A stretch of DNA of 64,000 bases from Micromonospora nigra (GTDB lineage: Bacteria > Actinomycetota > Actinomycetes > Mycobacteriales > Micromonosporaceae), in NCBI RefSeq assembly GCF_900091585.1, contig NZ_FMHT01000003.1, forward strand, positions 1,721,501 through 1,785,500, in the 5' to 3' direction. Shown one piece after another: positions 18,533 through 26,494 of the stretch; positions within the stretch are counted from its first letter, which is position 1, and each line of letters starts with the position of its first letter. A program made the position numbers and the translations under genes. The notes under the pieces were generated by a model. It did not search any database. It was not told where the DNA came from and saw only the letters and a list, made by a program, of their open reading frames with translations.

Positions 18533-19294
18533 CGCAGCGTGGTCGTCAACCATACGGGCCCGTGTCGCGCCCGCAGCTTCCGCGGATCGTCCGCTGCCCG
18601 GCCGGGGCGCGGCCTGCACGGGTTCCGGCCGGGGCGCCCTGGCCGACGGCACCATGACCGTCTCCCCCAGCCGGTCCAGGTGAGCCCGGATCCGCCGGGA
18701 CACCTCGTCGGGCGAGCCGGTGGCGTCGACCACCACGAAGGTGCCGAACTCCGGCAGGGTCCGGTAGGCCAGGTCCGCCGCGTGCAGGTAGGGCATGCTC
18801 TCGTGGTCGGTACCGCGCCGCTCGATGCGTTGGTACGCCTCGACCGGGTCGACGGTCAGCAGGAAGGTCACCCGGGGCGCCGGGAACAGGCGGTAGCCGA
18901 GGCGTGCCACCCGTTCCCAGCGGGAACCGCCACCGTGCGCCCGGATGCTGGCGTACTGACACGCCGCGTAGCGGTCCATCACCGCGACCCGGCCGGTGGC
19001 GAGACAGGTGAGCAGGGCGGCGGCGATGGCCAGCCAGCGCAGTACGGACTCGACGACCAGCACCCCGCTCCGCCCCACCAGGCGCTGGGCGTCCGGACGG
19101 CCGAGCCGTTGCGCGAGCCGGCCGAGCCAGCGCCGGCCGCCGGCGTTGCGGTGGTAGGTGGCGGGCGACCCGGCCTCGGTGAGGGCCTGAGCGAGCCGGT
19201 GCGCCTGGGTGGTCTTGCCTGATCCGTCGATGCCGATCAGCGCGACTGCGCGCAGTCGGGCCGGGCCGCGCCGGGCTGTCGTTGATCTGGCCAC
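18530..19294 (-). CDS. Thymidylate kinase-like P-loop protein
   Basis: 254 residues. P-loop 'ALIGIDGSGKTTQAHRLAQAL', the DR motif 'VAVMDRYAACQYASIRAHGGG' and 'FLLTVDPVEAYQRIERRGTDHES' (lid region) follow dTMP kinase. The middle segment with a hydrophobic stretch 'VLRWLAIAAALLTCLATGR' and the disordered tail after residue 215 are atypical, so the substrate may not be dTMP. These thymidylate-kinase-like proteins are often accessory to a canonical Tmk. GTG 19294 lies seven bases after TAATCT (19307-19302, within GGATAATCT), so this gene too looks leaderless. Confidence 0.78.
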   Translation of the reverse strand: MARSTTARRGPARLRAVALIGIDGSGKTTQAHRLAQALTEAGSPATYHRNAGGRRWLGRLAQRLGRPDAQRLVGRSGVLVVESVLRWLAIAAALLTCLATGRVAVMDRYAACQYASIRAHGGGSRWERVARLGYRLFPAPRVTFLLTVDPVEAYQRIERRGTDHESMPYLHAADLAYRTLPEFGTFVVVDATGSPDEVSRRIRAHLDRLGETVMVPSARAPRPEPVQAAPRPGSGRSAEAAGATRARMVDDHAA

Positions 19295-19460
19295 CCTGCA
19301 CAGATTATCCGATCCACGCTCACCCGCCACGCCGGTATGCCCGGTTTGAAGGCAGATGGCACGTTCCCGCCCGTCCGGCAGGTGTGGACGACCGGAATGC
19401 CGGGTACCGACGTTCGATCGAAGCGGCTGCACCCCCACCACGTACCGACGGGAGATCGAG

Positions 19461-20045
19461 ATGGTCGAGCACGGGGACGAGAGTCTTCTGCACACCCTCA
19501 AGAAGGTCGCCGCCGTGCTCAAACAGTCCGAGATCCCGTTCGCCCTGGGCGGCAGCTTCGCCGTGTACGCCCACGGCGGGCACTCCAGCGAGCACGACGT
19601 CGACTTCCTCATCCGCGAGGCCGACGTGGAACGCGCCCTGGAGGCCCTCGTCTCGGCCGGCTTCGTCGCCGAGCGCCCGCCGGAGGACTGGCTGGTCAAG
19701 GTCTACGACGGGGGCCGGATGGTCGACCTGATCCATCGGCCCATCGAGACGCCGGTGACCGAGGAGACCTTCACCGACACGGTGGTGCGCCCGGTCGACG
19801 CGATCCAGATGCCGGTGCTGTCGGCCACCCAACTCATGGTGCACAAGCTGCTCAGCTTCTCCCAGCACTACTGCGACTTCGCGCGAGGGCTGCCACTGGC
19901 CCGCTCGCTGCGGGAGCAGATCGACTGGGAGCGGGTACGCAAGGAGACGCAGCACTCGCCGTACGCCGAGGCGTTCCTGGTGCTGCTGGACCGGCTGGAC
20001 GTGGTGCCGGACGCCGGCGCCGCCGAGGGAAGGGGAACAGCGTGA
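19461..20045 (+). CDS. Nucleotidyltransferase-fold protein
   Basis: 194 residues. 'IPFALGGSFAVYAHGGHSSEHDVDFLI' carries the GGS...DxD signature of minimal nucleotidyltransferases, with the two metal-binding Asp residues in DVD. 'VMVHKLLSFSQHYCDFARGL' follows in the helical part. The substrate is unknown. Related proteins are sometimes antitoxin or antibiotic-modifying in nature, but no toxin partner is adjacent. ATG 19461 has GGGAGA upstream. The GTG of the BON gene overlaps its stop. Confidence 0.8.
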   Translation: MVEHGDESLLHTLKKVAAVLKQSEIPFALGGSFAVYAHGGHSSEHDVDFLIREADVERALEALVSAGFVAERPPEDWLVKVYDGGRMVDLIHRPIETPVTEETFTDTVVRPVDAIQMPVLSATQLMVHKLLSFSQHYCDFARGLPLARSLREQIDWERVRKETQHSPYAEAFLVLLDRLDVVPDAGAAEGRGTA

Positions 20046-20317
20046 CCGAGCACCGCGAGGTCGCCACGGGACCACCCGACGAGTACGTCGAGGCGGAGAT
20101 CCACCGGCTGCTGACCGAGGATCCGGCGGTCGCCGAGCAGGGCATCACGGTGGTGCGCCGGGAGCGCGGCCTCGTGCTCTACGGCGAGGTGGAGAGCCCG
20201 CACCGCCGCGAGGAGATCCTGCGCCGGGTGGCCGAACGCTTCCCGGACGTGCCCGTCACCAGTGACATCGGGGTGATCCGCACGCAGGCGCCCACGGAGA
20301 TCGAGCAACTGCCGTGA
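20042..20317 (+). CDS. BON-domain-like small protein
   Basis: 91 residues. 'YVEAEIHRLLTEDPAVAEQGITVVRRERGLVLYGEVESPHRREEILRRVAERFPDVPVTSDIGV' has the alpha-beta-beta-alpha-beta pattern of a BON domain, usually linked to phospholipid or envelope binding. There is no signal peptide, so it is probably cytoplasmic or membrane-peripheral. The start GTG overlaps the upstream stop by four bases, and the next gene starts ten bases downstream: a tight three-gene unit with the nucleotidyltransferase and phosphoesterase. Confidence 0.75.
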   Translation: MTEHREVATGPPDEYVEAEIHRLLTEDPAVAEQGITVVRRERGLVLYGEVESPHRREEILRRVAERFPDVPVTSDIGVIRTQAPTEIEQLP

Positions 20318-20327
20318 GGGAGGTTCG

Positions 20328-21104
20328 ATGGTGATCCGGATCGCCGCCGTGGGCGACGTTCATCTGGACGAGGACGTGGTCGGCCGGTTCCGGCCGGCCC
20401 TGGAGGAACTGCCGGAGCAGGCCGACGTGCTGCTGCTCGCCGGTGACCTGACCCGCCACGGCACCGAGGCGGAGGCGCGCTGCGTCGCGCAGGAGTTCGG
20501 CGGCCTGGGCGTGCCGGTGGTGACCGTGCTGGGCAACCACGACCACCAGTGCGACCAGGTGCCGCAGGTGGTCGCCACCCTCCAGGACGCCGGCATCGCC
20601 GTGCTGGAGGGCGACGGGATGGTGCTGGACTGCCCGGGCGGTCGGCTCGGCATCGCCGGCGTGAAGGGCTTCGGCGGCGGGTTCGCGGGCCGGTGCGCCA
20701 GCGACTTCGGCGAGCCCGAGATGAAGGCGTTCGTGCGCACCACCACCGAGGCCGCCGACCGGCTCGGCGCGGCGCTGCGGTCGCTGGACTGCGACGTGCT
20801 GGTGGCGTTGACCCACTACTCGCCGGTGCCGGACACGCTCGCGGGCGAACCGCTGGAGATCTACCCGTTCCTGGGCTGCTACCAACTGGGGCAGGCCATC
20901 GACTCGGCGCCGACCGCGCTGGCGCTGCACGGGCACGCCCACCACGGCTCCGAACGCGGTGCCACGCCCGGCGGGGTGCGCGTCCGTAACGTCGCCCACC
21001 CGGTGATCAAGCAGGCGTACAGCGTCTTCCATCTGGGTGAGGACCTCGATCAACCGCAGGTTTCCGGCGTGACGGGTGGGGGTATTCAGCATACATGGAG
21101 CTGA
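20328..21104 (+). CDS. Calcineurin-like metallophosphoesterase
   Basis: 258 residues with all family blocks: GDVH (about residue 9), GDLTRHG (about 44), GNHDHQ (about 70), 'ALTHYSP' and the C-terminal 'LHGHAHHG'. Two metal ions are therefore expected. The substrate is unknown; related actinobacterial proteins act on nucleotides or phospholipids. It ends with 'QHTWS', where the last ten bases overlap the start of the GPGG micropeptide. Confidence 0.9.
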   Translation: MVIRIAAVGDVHLDEDVVGRFRPALEELPEQADVLLLAGDLTRHGTEAEARCVAQEFGGLGVPVVTVLGNHDHQCDQVPQVVATLQDAGIAVLEGDGMVLDCPGGRLGIAGVKGFGGGFAGRCASDFGEPEMKAFVRTTTEAADRLGAALRSLDCDVLVALTHYSPVPDTLAGEPLEIYPFLGCYQLGQAIDSAPTALALHGHAHHGSERGATPGGVRVRNVAHPVIKQAYSVFHLGEDLDQPQVSGVTGGGIQHTWS

Positions 21105-21238
21105 TTCTCTGGATTCTCGCAGTCGTACTCGTGGTCGCCGGCATCTTCGCGCTGTTCCGCCGGCAGATCCTGTGGGGCGTCGTCCTCATCGTGGTCGGGC
21201 TGTTGGTCGGCCCGGGTGGTGTCAGCATCTTCAGTTGA
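21095..21238 (+). CDS. GPGG-motif small membrane protein
   Basis: 47 residues in a frame different from the phosphoesterase gene it overlaps by ten bases. It has two hydrophobic helices separated by FRRQ, ending in LLVGPGGVSIFS. The helices-plus-GPGG layout matches the actinobacterial family named GPGG-motif small membrane protein. Function is unknown. No ribosome site is needed if it is translated by re-initiation from the upstream gene. It is easily missed because of its length. Confidence 0.75.
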   Translation: MELILWILAVVLVVAGIFALFRRQILWGVVLIVVGLLVGPGGVSIFS

Positions 21239-21397
21239 CGTGGCGGCCTCCGAGCCGCCCCGTACCGGACCCGCCGGGGTCGTCGTGACCGGAACTCCGT
21301 CCTCCCGACAGGAGCCACCGGACACGGCGACCCCGGCGTCGTGTCCGGAACCCGACCCGCAGGTTTGTCCTCGCGTGCCCGGGGAGATATCTCGACC

Positions 21398-21898
21398 ATG
21401 GAGATAATCGCTGAGGACACCCCGCGTCGCACCGGCGGCGCCCGGCAGTGGTGGGCCCTGGCCGGCTTCGCGGCGGCGGTCTTCGTCGCGGCCGCCGTCG
21501 GCGGCCTGGGCGTACAGGGCACCGCCGACGAGTACGCGAGCCTCGACCAACCCTCCTGGGCGCCGCCCTCGTGGCTGTTCGGCCCGGTCTGGAGCCTCCT
21601 GTACGCGACGATCGCGCTGGCCGGCTGGCTGGTGTGGCGGCGGGTCGGCTTCGGTCCCGCCCTCTACGCGTGGATCGCCCAGCTCGTGCTGAACGCGGTC
21701 TGGACCCCGCTGTTCTTCGGGGCCGGCCGGTACGGACTGGCGTTCGCCGAGATCGTGGTGATGTGGGTGGCGATCGGCGTGACGGTGGCGCTGTTCTGGC
21801 GGGTCCACCGCCCGGCCGCCCTCCTGATGCTGCCCTACTGGGCCTGGGTCACCTTCGCCGCGGCGCTGAACTTCTCGATCTGGCAGCTCAACAGCTGA
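21398..21898 (+). CDS. TspO/MBR family membrane protein
   Basis: 166 residues, five predicted membrane helices. It carries the family pattern 'LDQPSWAPPSWLFGPVWSLLYATIALAGWLVW', 'NAVWTPLFFGAGRYGLAFAEI' and 'LPYWAWVTFAAALNFSIWQLN'. TspO proteins bind tetrapyrroles and cholesterol-like ligands and are often stress-linked. The ligand here is not known. ATG 21398 has GGGGAGAT upstream. A 160-base gap separates it from the GPGG gene, so it probably has its own promoter. Confidence 0.93.
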   Translation: MEIIAEDTPRRTGGARQWWALAGFAAAVFVAAAVGGLGVQGTADEYASLDQPSWAPPSWLFGPVWSLLYATIALAGWLVWRRVGFGPALYAWIAQLVLNAVWTPLFFGAGRYGLAFAEIVVMWVAIGVTVALFWRVHRPAALLMLPYWAWVTFAAALNFSIWQLNS

Positions 21899-21953
21899 CT
21901 CCCCTGCCCGGCGCGGGGCGCCCGGCGCTACCGGGTGCCCCGTGCCGGCGGGG

Positions 21954-22730
21954 TCAGCACCGGGGGACGTGGGGGATGAAGCCGTCGTGGCCGGTGTGGA
22001 CGTACGCGTCGGCGACGTAGCGACCCGCGCCGATCCGGTCCCAGATCGAGCTGGTGCCGTACGTGCCGGTGACGGTGGTGCCGCTGGTCTGGCACCGGAT
22101 GGTCACCCGGGCCCCGTCGGCGACCGTGCCCACGGCGGCGTGGCCGGTGCCGGGGCCGGAGCGCACGGTCAGCGGGGTGCCGCTGGTGTTGACCGTTCCG
22201 GCGGCGGTCCCGGACGCGCAGCCGTTGTTGCTGGTGTAGGTCCTGGTGCCCCAGTAGAGGGCGAGGGTCCCGTTGAACCGGACCTTGATGTCGGCGCCGT
22301 CGCGGCGCTGCTCGTAGTGCAGGTGTGGGCCGGTCGAGCCGCCGGTGCTGCCGACCCAGCCGATGACCGTGCCGTAGCCGACGGTCTGCCCGACGGAGAC
22401 GTTGAAGTCGCGCAGGTGGGCGTAGTACGTCGTGTACCCGTTGCCGTGGTTGATCCGGACGTACCTGCCGTAGCTGCTGCCGCCGAGGTCGGTGACCCGG
22501 TCGACGGTTCCGGGCGCACTGGCCACCACCCGGTCGCCCAGGTCGTCGGCCCGGTTGAAGTCGACCGCGTACGCCGGGCTGTGGTTGGTGCGGGTCTGCC
22601 CGGACCAGGACTGGCCGCAGGGGAACGGGACCTTGAATGTCGGTGCCGCCGCCGCGGGTGTCGCGGGCAGCACCAGAACGCCGAGACCCAACGCAACGGC
22701 CGCGAGCAGGCCGAACCACCGCCTAGCCAT
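21954..22730 (-). CDS. Secreted M23 family peptidase with C-terminal SH3-like domain
   Basis: 258 residues. A signal peptide ends ...TPAAAA|PTF. The M23 (lysostaphin-type) domain spans about 30-155: 'NHSPAYAVDFNRADDLGDRVVASAPGTV', 'YGRYVRINHGNGYTTYYAHLRDFNVSVGQTV' and the HxH motif in 'GSTGPHLHYEQRRDG'. The zinc ligands (His, Asp, His) are all present. Residues 180-258 look like a bacterial SH3 domain ('GTPLTVRSGPGTGHAAVGTVADGARVTI'). It probably acts on peptidoglycan cross-bridges. GGAGG lies six bases before the ATG. Confidence 0.92.
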   Translation of the reverse strand: MARRWFGLLAAVALGLGVLVLPATPAAAAPTFKVPFPCGQSWSGQTRTNHSPAYAVDFNRADDLGDRVVASAPGTVDRVTDLGGSSYGRYVRINHGNGYTTYYAHLRDFNVSVGQTVGYGTVIGWVGSTGGSTGPHLHYEQRRDGADIKVRFNGTLALYWGTRTYTSNNGCASGTAAGTVNTSGTPLTVRSGPGTGHAAVGTVADGARVTIRCQTSGTTVTGTYGTSSIWDRIGAGRYVADAYVHTGHDGFIPHVPRC

Positions 22731-22897
22731 CCAGCACCTCCGATGTCGGAAACCTTCGACCACTCGCGTACAGATTGACAGATGTCGTCACCTGGCGAAA
22801 GGGGGCGCGGCCTGTGGTGGGAGCGTGCCCACGACAAGACGTAGGGGTTTCCGGATTGTTACTCGGTCGTGTCCGCTTAGGGGTGGACCAGATCGGA

Positions 22898-22911
22898 TGC
22901 AAGCGCTTACA
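22898..22911 (+). promoter_or_regulatory. LacI-family operator upstream of the alpha-glucoside operon
   Basis: TGCAAGCGCTTACA has the perfect core AAGCGCTT expected of LacI-type operators. It sits 75 bases before the binding-protein gene, whose operon encodes a LacI regulator. The regulator encoded at 26495 is the natural candidate to bind it. Confidence 0.78.
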
Positions 22912-22985
22912 TGGTGGGACGCCCATCGGACCGGCGCACGGTCATCGACGTCGACCACCCCGCGCCGGCAAGGAAGGAGGACGGC

Positions 22986-24335
22986 ATGGCGGTCTTTGCC
23001 AGACCACGCCAGGCCTTCGTGATCGCCGGCGTGCTCGGCTTGGCGCTCAGCGCCACCGCCTGCGGCACCGGCGACGACGACAGCAGCAACAGCAACGCCG
23101 ATTCTGCGGAGTGCGCGCCTTACCAGGACTACCAGGGCCACGACGGCAAGGAGGTGTCGATCTACGCGTCCATCCGTGACGCGGAGGCCGACCTGCTCCA
23201 GGACTCGTGGCAGCAGTTCACCGACTGCACCGGCATCGAGATCGACTACGAGGGCAGCGGCGAGTTCGAGGCGCAGCTCCAGGTGCGCGTCGACGGCGGC
23301 AACGCCCCCGACATCGCCTTCATCCCGCAGCCGGGCCTGATCGAGCGCTTCGCCAACTCGGGCAAGCTCAAGGCGGCCTCGGCCGAGACCAAGGCCATGG
23401 CCGAGCAGAACTACCCGGCCGACTGGCTGAAGTACTCGACCGTCGGCGGCCAGTTCTACGGCGCCCCGCTCGGCTCGAACGTGAAGTCCTTCGTCTGGTA
23501 CTCGCCGAAGATGTTCCAGGAGAAGGGGTGGACCGTCCCGACCACCTGGGACGACATGATCAAGCTCAGCGACACCATCGCGGGCAGCGGCATGAAGCCG
23601 TGGTGCGCCGGCATCGAGTCCGGTGACGCGACCGGCTGGCCGGCCACCGACTGGATCGAGGACGTGCTGCTGCGGACGCAGACCCCCGAGGTCTACGACC
23701 AGTGGACCACCCACGGCATCCCGTTCAACGACCCGCGCGTGGTGGACGCCGTCGACCGCGCCGGCAGCATCCTGCGCAACGAGAAGTACGTCAACGGCGG
23801 CTACGGCGGCGTGAAGAGCATCGCCACCACCTCCTTCCAGGAGGCTGGCCTGCCGATCACGCAGGACAAGTGCGCCCTGCACCGGCAGGCGTCGTTCTAC
23901 GCCAACCAGTGGCCCGAGGGCACCAAGGTGGCCGAGGACGGCGACGTCTTCGCCTTCTACTTCCCGGCCATCGACGCGGCCAAGGGCAAGCCGGTGCTGG
24001 GTGGCGGCGAGTTCACCGTCGCCTTCACCGACCGCCCCGAGGTCCAGGCCGTGCAGACGTACCTCGCCTCCGGTGAGCACGCCAACAGCCGGGCCAAGCT
24101 GGGCAACTGGGTGTCGGCCAACAACAAGCTCGACGTGGCGAACGTCGCCAACCCGATCGACAAGCTGTCGGTCGAACTCCTCCAGGACACCAGCAGCGTG
24201 TTCCGGTTCGACGGTTCGGACCTGATGCCGGCCGCCGTCGGCGCCGGAACGTTCTGGAAGGAGATGGTGTCCTGGATCAACGGCAAGGACACCAAGGCGG
24301 CGCTCGACGCCATCGAAGCCTCCTGGCCGAACTGA
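22986..24335 (+). CDS. Carbohydrate ABC transporter binding lipoprotein (AglE-like, alpha-glucosides)
   Basis: 449 residues. A lipoprotein signal has Cys in LSATAC (about residue 26). The mature protein is a family 1 solute-binding protein ('SIYASIRDAEADLLQDSWQQFTDCTGIEIDYEGSGEFEAQLQVRVDGGNAPDIAFIPQPGLIERF', 'YSPKMFQEKGWTVPTTWDDM'). Length and order of the genes (binding protein, two permeases, regulator, GH13 glucosidase) match alpha-glucoside (agl-type) systems, so maltose, trehalose or sucrose-like ligands are likely. AAGGAGG lies just before the ATG. Regulation is by the LacI operator at 22898. No ATPase gene follows. Confidence 0.88.
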   Translation: MAVFARPRQAFVIAGVLGLALSATACGTGDDDSSNSNADSAECAPYQDYQGHDGKEVSIYASIRDAEADLLQDSWQQFTDCTGIEIDYEGSGEFEAQLQVRVDGGNAPDIAFIPQPGLIERFANSGKLKAASAETKAMAEQNYPADWLKYSTVGGQFYGAPLGSNVKSFVWYSPKMFQEKGWTVPTTWDDMIKLSDTIAGSGMKPWCAGIESGDATGWPATDWIEDVLLRTQTPEVYDQWTTHGIPFNDPRVVDAVDRAGSILRNEKYVNGGYGGVKSIATTSFQEAGLPITQDKCALHRQASFYANQWPEGTKVAEDGDVFAFYFPAIDAAKGKPVLGGGEFTVAFTDRPEVQAVQTYLASGEHANSRAKLGNWVSANNKLDVANVANPIDKLSVELLQDTSSVFRFDGSDLMPAAVGAGTFWKEMVSWINGKDTKAALDAIEASWPN

Positions 24336-24347
24336 CCTGATCGAGAT

Positions 24348-24380
24348 CCGGTGGCCCGGCCCGCAGGGCCGGGCCACCGG
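24348..24380. terminator. Hairpin between binding-protein and permease genes
   Basis: Perfect 15-bp stem (24348-24362 with 24366-24380) and a GCA loop. In ABC operons such a stem often stabilises the upstream binding-protein mRNA or terminates part of the transcripts, giving more binding protein than permease. There is no T-run. Confidence 0.65.
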
Positions 24381-24406
24381 TCCCAGCCACGCTCCCAGGA
24401 GGGCGG

Positions 24407-25459
24407 ATGAACTTCGACTTCGCCGACGAGTCAGCGAAACTCGTCATGCTGCTGTACGGGTTGGTCGCCTTCGTGGCGGTGGTGGGTGGTCTACTGCTGC
24501 TGCTCGACGTCGTACCGACCCAGCTCGCCCGCCGCCGGGAGGCCCGCATCGCCGCGGCCGTCGCCGCCGGCAAACCGATCGACCCCCGCCGCCGCAAGTC
24601 CCGCGAGGGCATCTTCGCCCTCTTCTTCCTGCTGCCCGCCCTGCTGATGCTGGGCATCGGGCTGATCGTCCCGGCGATCCGCACCCTCGTCCTGTCCTTC
24701 AAGGACGGTGACAGCCAGAACTGGGTCGGCCTGGAGAACTACGGCTGGATGTTGGACCGGCCCGAGGTCGTCGACATCCTGATCAACACCGCGATCTGGG
24801 TCCTGCTGGTGCCGCTGCTGGCCACCTCCGTCGGCCTGATCTACGCGGTGCTCGTCGACCGGGCCAGGCTGGAGTCCCTGGCGAAGTCGCTGGTCTTCCT
24901 GCCCATGGCGATCTCGTTCGTCGGCGCCGGCATCATCTGGAAGTTCGTCTACGCCTTCCGGCCCGAGGGGGCCGACCAGATCGGCCTGCTCAACCAGATC
25001 TGGGTCTGGCTCGGCGGCGAGCCGAAGCAGTGGCTGCTCAACGCCCCACTGAACACCCTGCTGCTGATCGTGGTGATGATCTGGATCCAGGCCGGTTTCG
25101 CCATGGTGGTGCTCTCCGCCGCGATCAAGGCCATCCCGGCCGACATCGTGGAGGCCGCCCGCATCGACGGCGTCAACGCCTGGCAGATGTTCTGGCGGAT
25201 CACCATGCCGAGCATCCGGCCCGCGATGATCGTCGTGGTCGTGACCATCTCGATCGCCACGCTGAAGCTCTTCGACATCGTCCGCACCATGACGAACGGC
25301 AACTTCAACACCAACGTGATCGCGACCGAGATGTACAACCAGGCGTTCCGGTTCGGTCAGACCGGCCAGGGTTCGGCGCTCGCGGTCGTGCTGTTCGTCC
25401 TGGTCATCCCGATCGTCATCTACCAGGTGCGCAACCTGCGCCGGCAGCGGGAGGTATGA
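24407..25459 (+). CDS. Sugar ABC transporter permease (AglF-like)
   Basis: 350 residues. An extra N-terminal helix and a basic linker ('LARRREARIAAAVAAGKPIDPRRRKSREG') precede six core helices. The ATPase-contact EAA loop is 'EAARIDGVNAWQMFWRITMPSIRP'. This places it in the MalF branch. ATG 24407 follows CAGGAGGGCGG. It is four bases upstream of the next permease gene and acts with it as the membrane pore. Confidence 0.9.
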   Translation: MNFDFADESAKLVMLLYGLVAFVAVVGGLLLLLDVVPTQLARRREARIAAAVAAGKPIDPRRRKSREGIFALFFLLPALLMLGIGLIVPAIRTLVLSFKDGDSQNWVGLENYGWMLDRPEVVDILINTAIWVLLVPLLATSVGLIYAVLVDRARLESLAKSLVFLPMAISFVGAGIIWKFVYAFRPEGADQIGLLNQIWVWLGGEPKQWLLNAPLNTLLLIVVMIWIQAGFAMVVLSAAIKAIPADIVEAARIDGVNAWQMFWRITMPSIRPAMIVVVVTISIATLKLFDIVRTMTNGNFNTNVIATEMYNQAFRFGQTGQGSALAVVLFVLVIPIVIYQVRNLRRQREV

Positions 25460-25463
25460 CCCC

Positions 25464-26426
25464 ATGACCACGACCACGCCCCCGCTCAGCGCCACGGCCA
25501 CCGACCCGCAGCCGAAGACCACCGCCGGCCGGGTCCGCAAGCGGCTCAACACCCGCGCCGCCACCGTGATCTCGATCGTGATCGCGATCGTCTGGACGAT
25601 CCCGACGTTCGGGCTGTTCGTCTCGTCGTTCCGGCCCGAGGACCAGATCAAGACCACGGGCTGGTGGACGTTCTTCTCCGACCCGCAGCTCACCCTGGAG
25701 AACTACGAGCAGGTGCTGTTCGGCCGATCGTCCTCGGCCGGCCAGCTCGCCAGCTACTTCGTCAACTCGGTGGTCATCACCCTGCCCTCGGTGCTGTTCC
25801 CGCTGGCCTTCGCCGCGCTGGCCGCGTACGCGCTGGCCTGGATGAACTTCCGGGGCCGGGACTGGATCTACATCGGCGTCTTCGCGTTGCAGATCGTCCC
25901 GTTGCAGATGGCGCTCGTCCCGCTGCTGAGCTTCTTCTCAGAGGGGGTGAGCCTCGGCGGCATCACCCTGCTGCCGGCCTGGGACCTCAACGACGAGCAA
26001 CGGTTCGTGCAGGTCTGGTTCGCCCACACCTGCTTCGCGCTGCCGCTGGGCGTCTTCCTGCTGCACAACTTCGTGTCCCAGCTGCCGAAGGACCTGATGG
26101 AGGCGGCCCGCGTCGACGGCGCCACCCACCCGAAGATCTTCCGTACCATCGTGCTGCCGCTGATCACCCCGGCGCTGGCCGCGTACGGCATCTTCCAGTT
26201 CCTCTGGGTCTGGAACGACCTGCTGGTCGCGTTGATCTTCGCCGGTGGCGGCGACGAGACGGCCCCGCTCACGGTGCGCCTCGCCGAACTGGCCGGCACC
26301 CGGGGCAACGAGTGGCAACGGCTCACCTCCGGTGCGTTCGTCGCGATCATCGTGCCGTTGATCGTCTTCCTGTCCCTTCAGCGCTACTTCGTGCGCGGGC
26401 TGCTCGCCGGCAGCGTCAAGGGCTGA
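25464..26426 (+). CDS. Carbohydrate ABC transporter permease (AglG-like)
   Basis: 320 residues, six predicted helices, MalG branch. The EAA loop 'EAARVDGATHPKIFRTIVLPLITPALAA' is intact. The N-terminus is Thr-rich and cytoplasmic. It is translated almost directly after the first permease (4-base gap). Together the two form the heterodimeric channel for the sugar delivered by the lipoprotein. The ATPase must come from another locus, presumably a shared MsiK-like protein. Confidence 0.9.
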   Translation: MTTTTPPLSATATDPQPKTTAGRVRKRLNTRAATVISIVIAIVWTIPTFGLFVSSFRPEDQIKTTGWWTFFSDPQLTLENYEQVLFGRSSSAGQLASYFVNSVVITLPSVLFPLAFAALAAYALAWMNFRGRDWIYIGVFALQIVPLQMALVPLLSFFSEGVSLGGITLLPAWDLNDEQRFVQVWFAHTCFALPLGVFLLHNFVSQLPKDLMEAARVDGATHPKIFRTIVLPLITPALAAYGIFQFLWVWNDLLVALIFAGGGDETAPLTVRLAELAGTRGNEWQRLTSGAFVAIIVPLIVFLSLQRYFVRGLLAGSVKG

Positions 26427-26494
26427 TCCACGCCCCCCGCCGCCGCCGGGCACCTCCCGGCGGCGGCGGGCGGGCAGCGGGGAGCGGGGAGAAC

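Noticed and set aside
19461..20317. Toxin-antitoxin pair (nucleotidyltransferase plus small protein)
   Set aside because: The small partner is a BON-like domain protein, not a HEPN or other known toxin partner.
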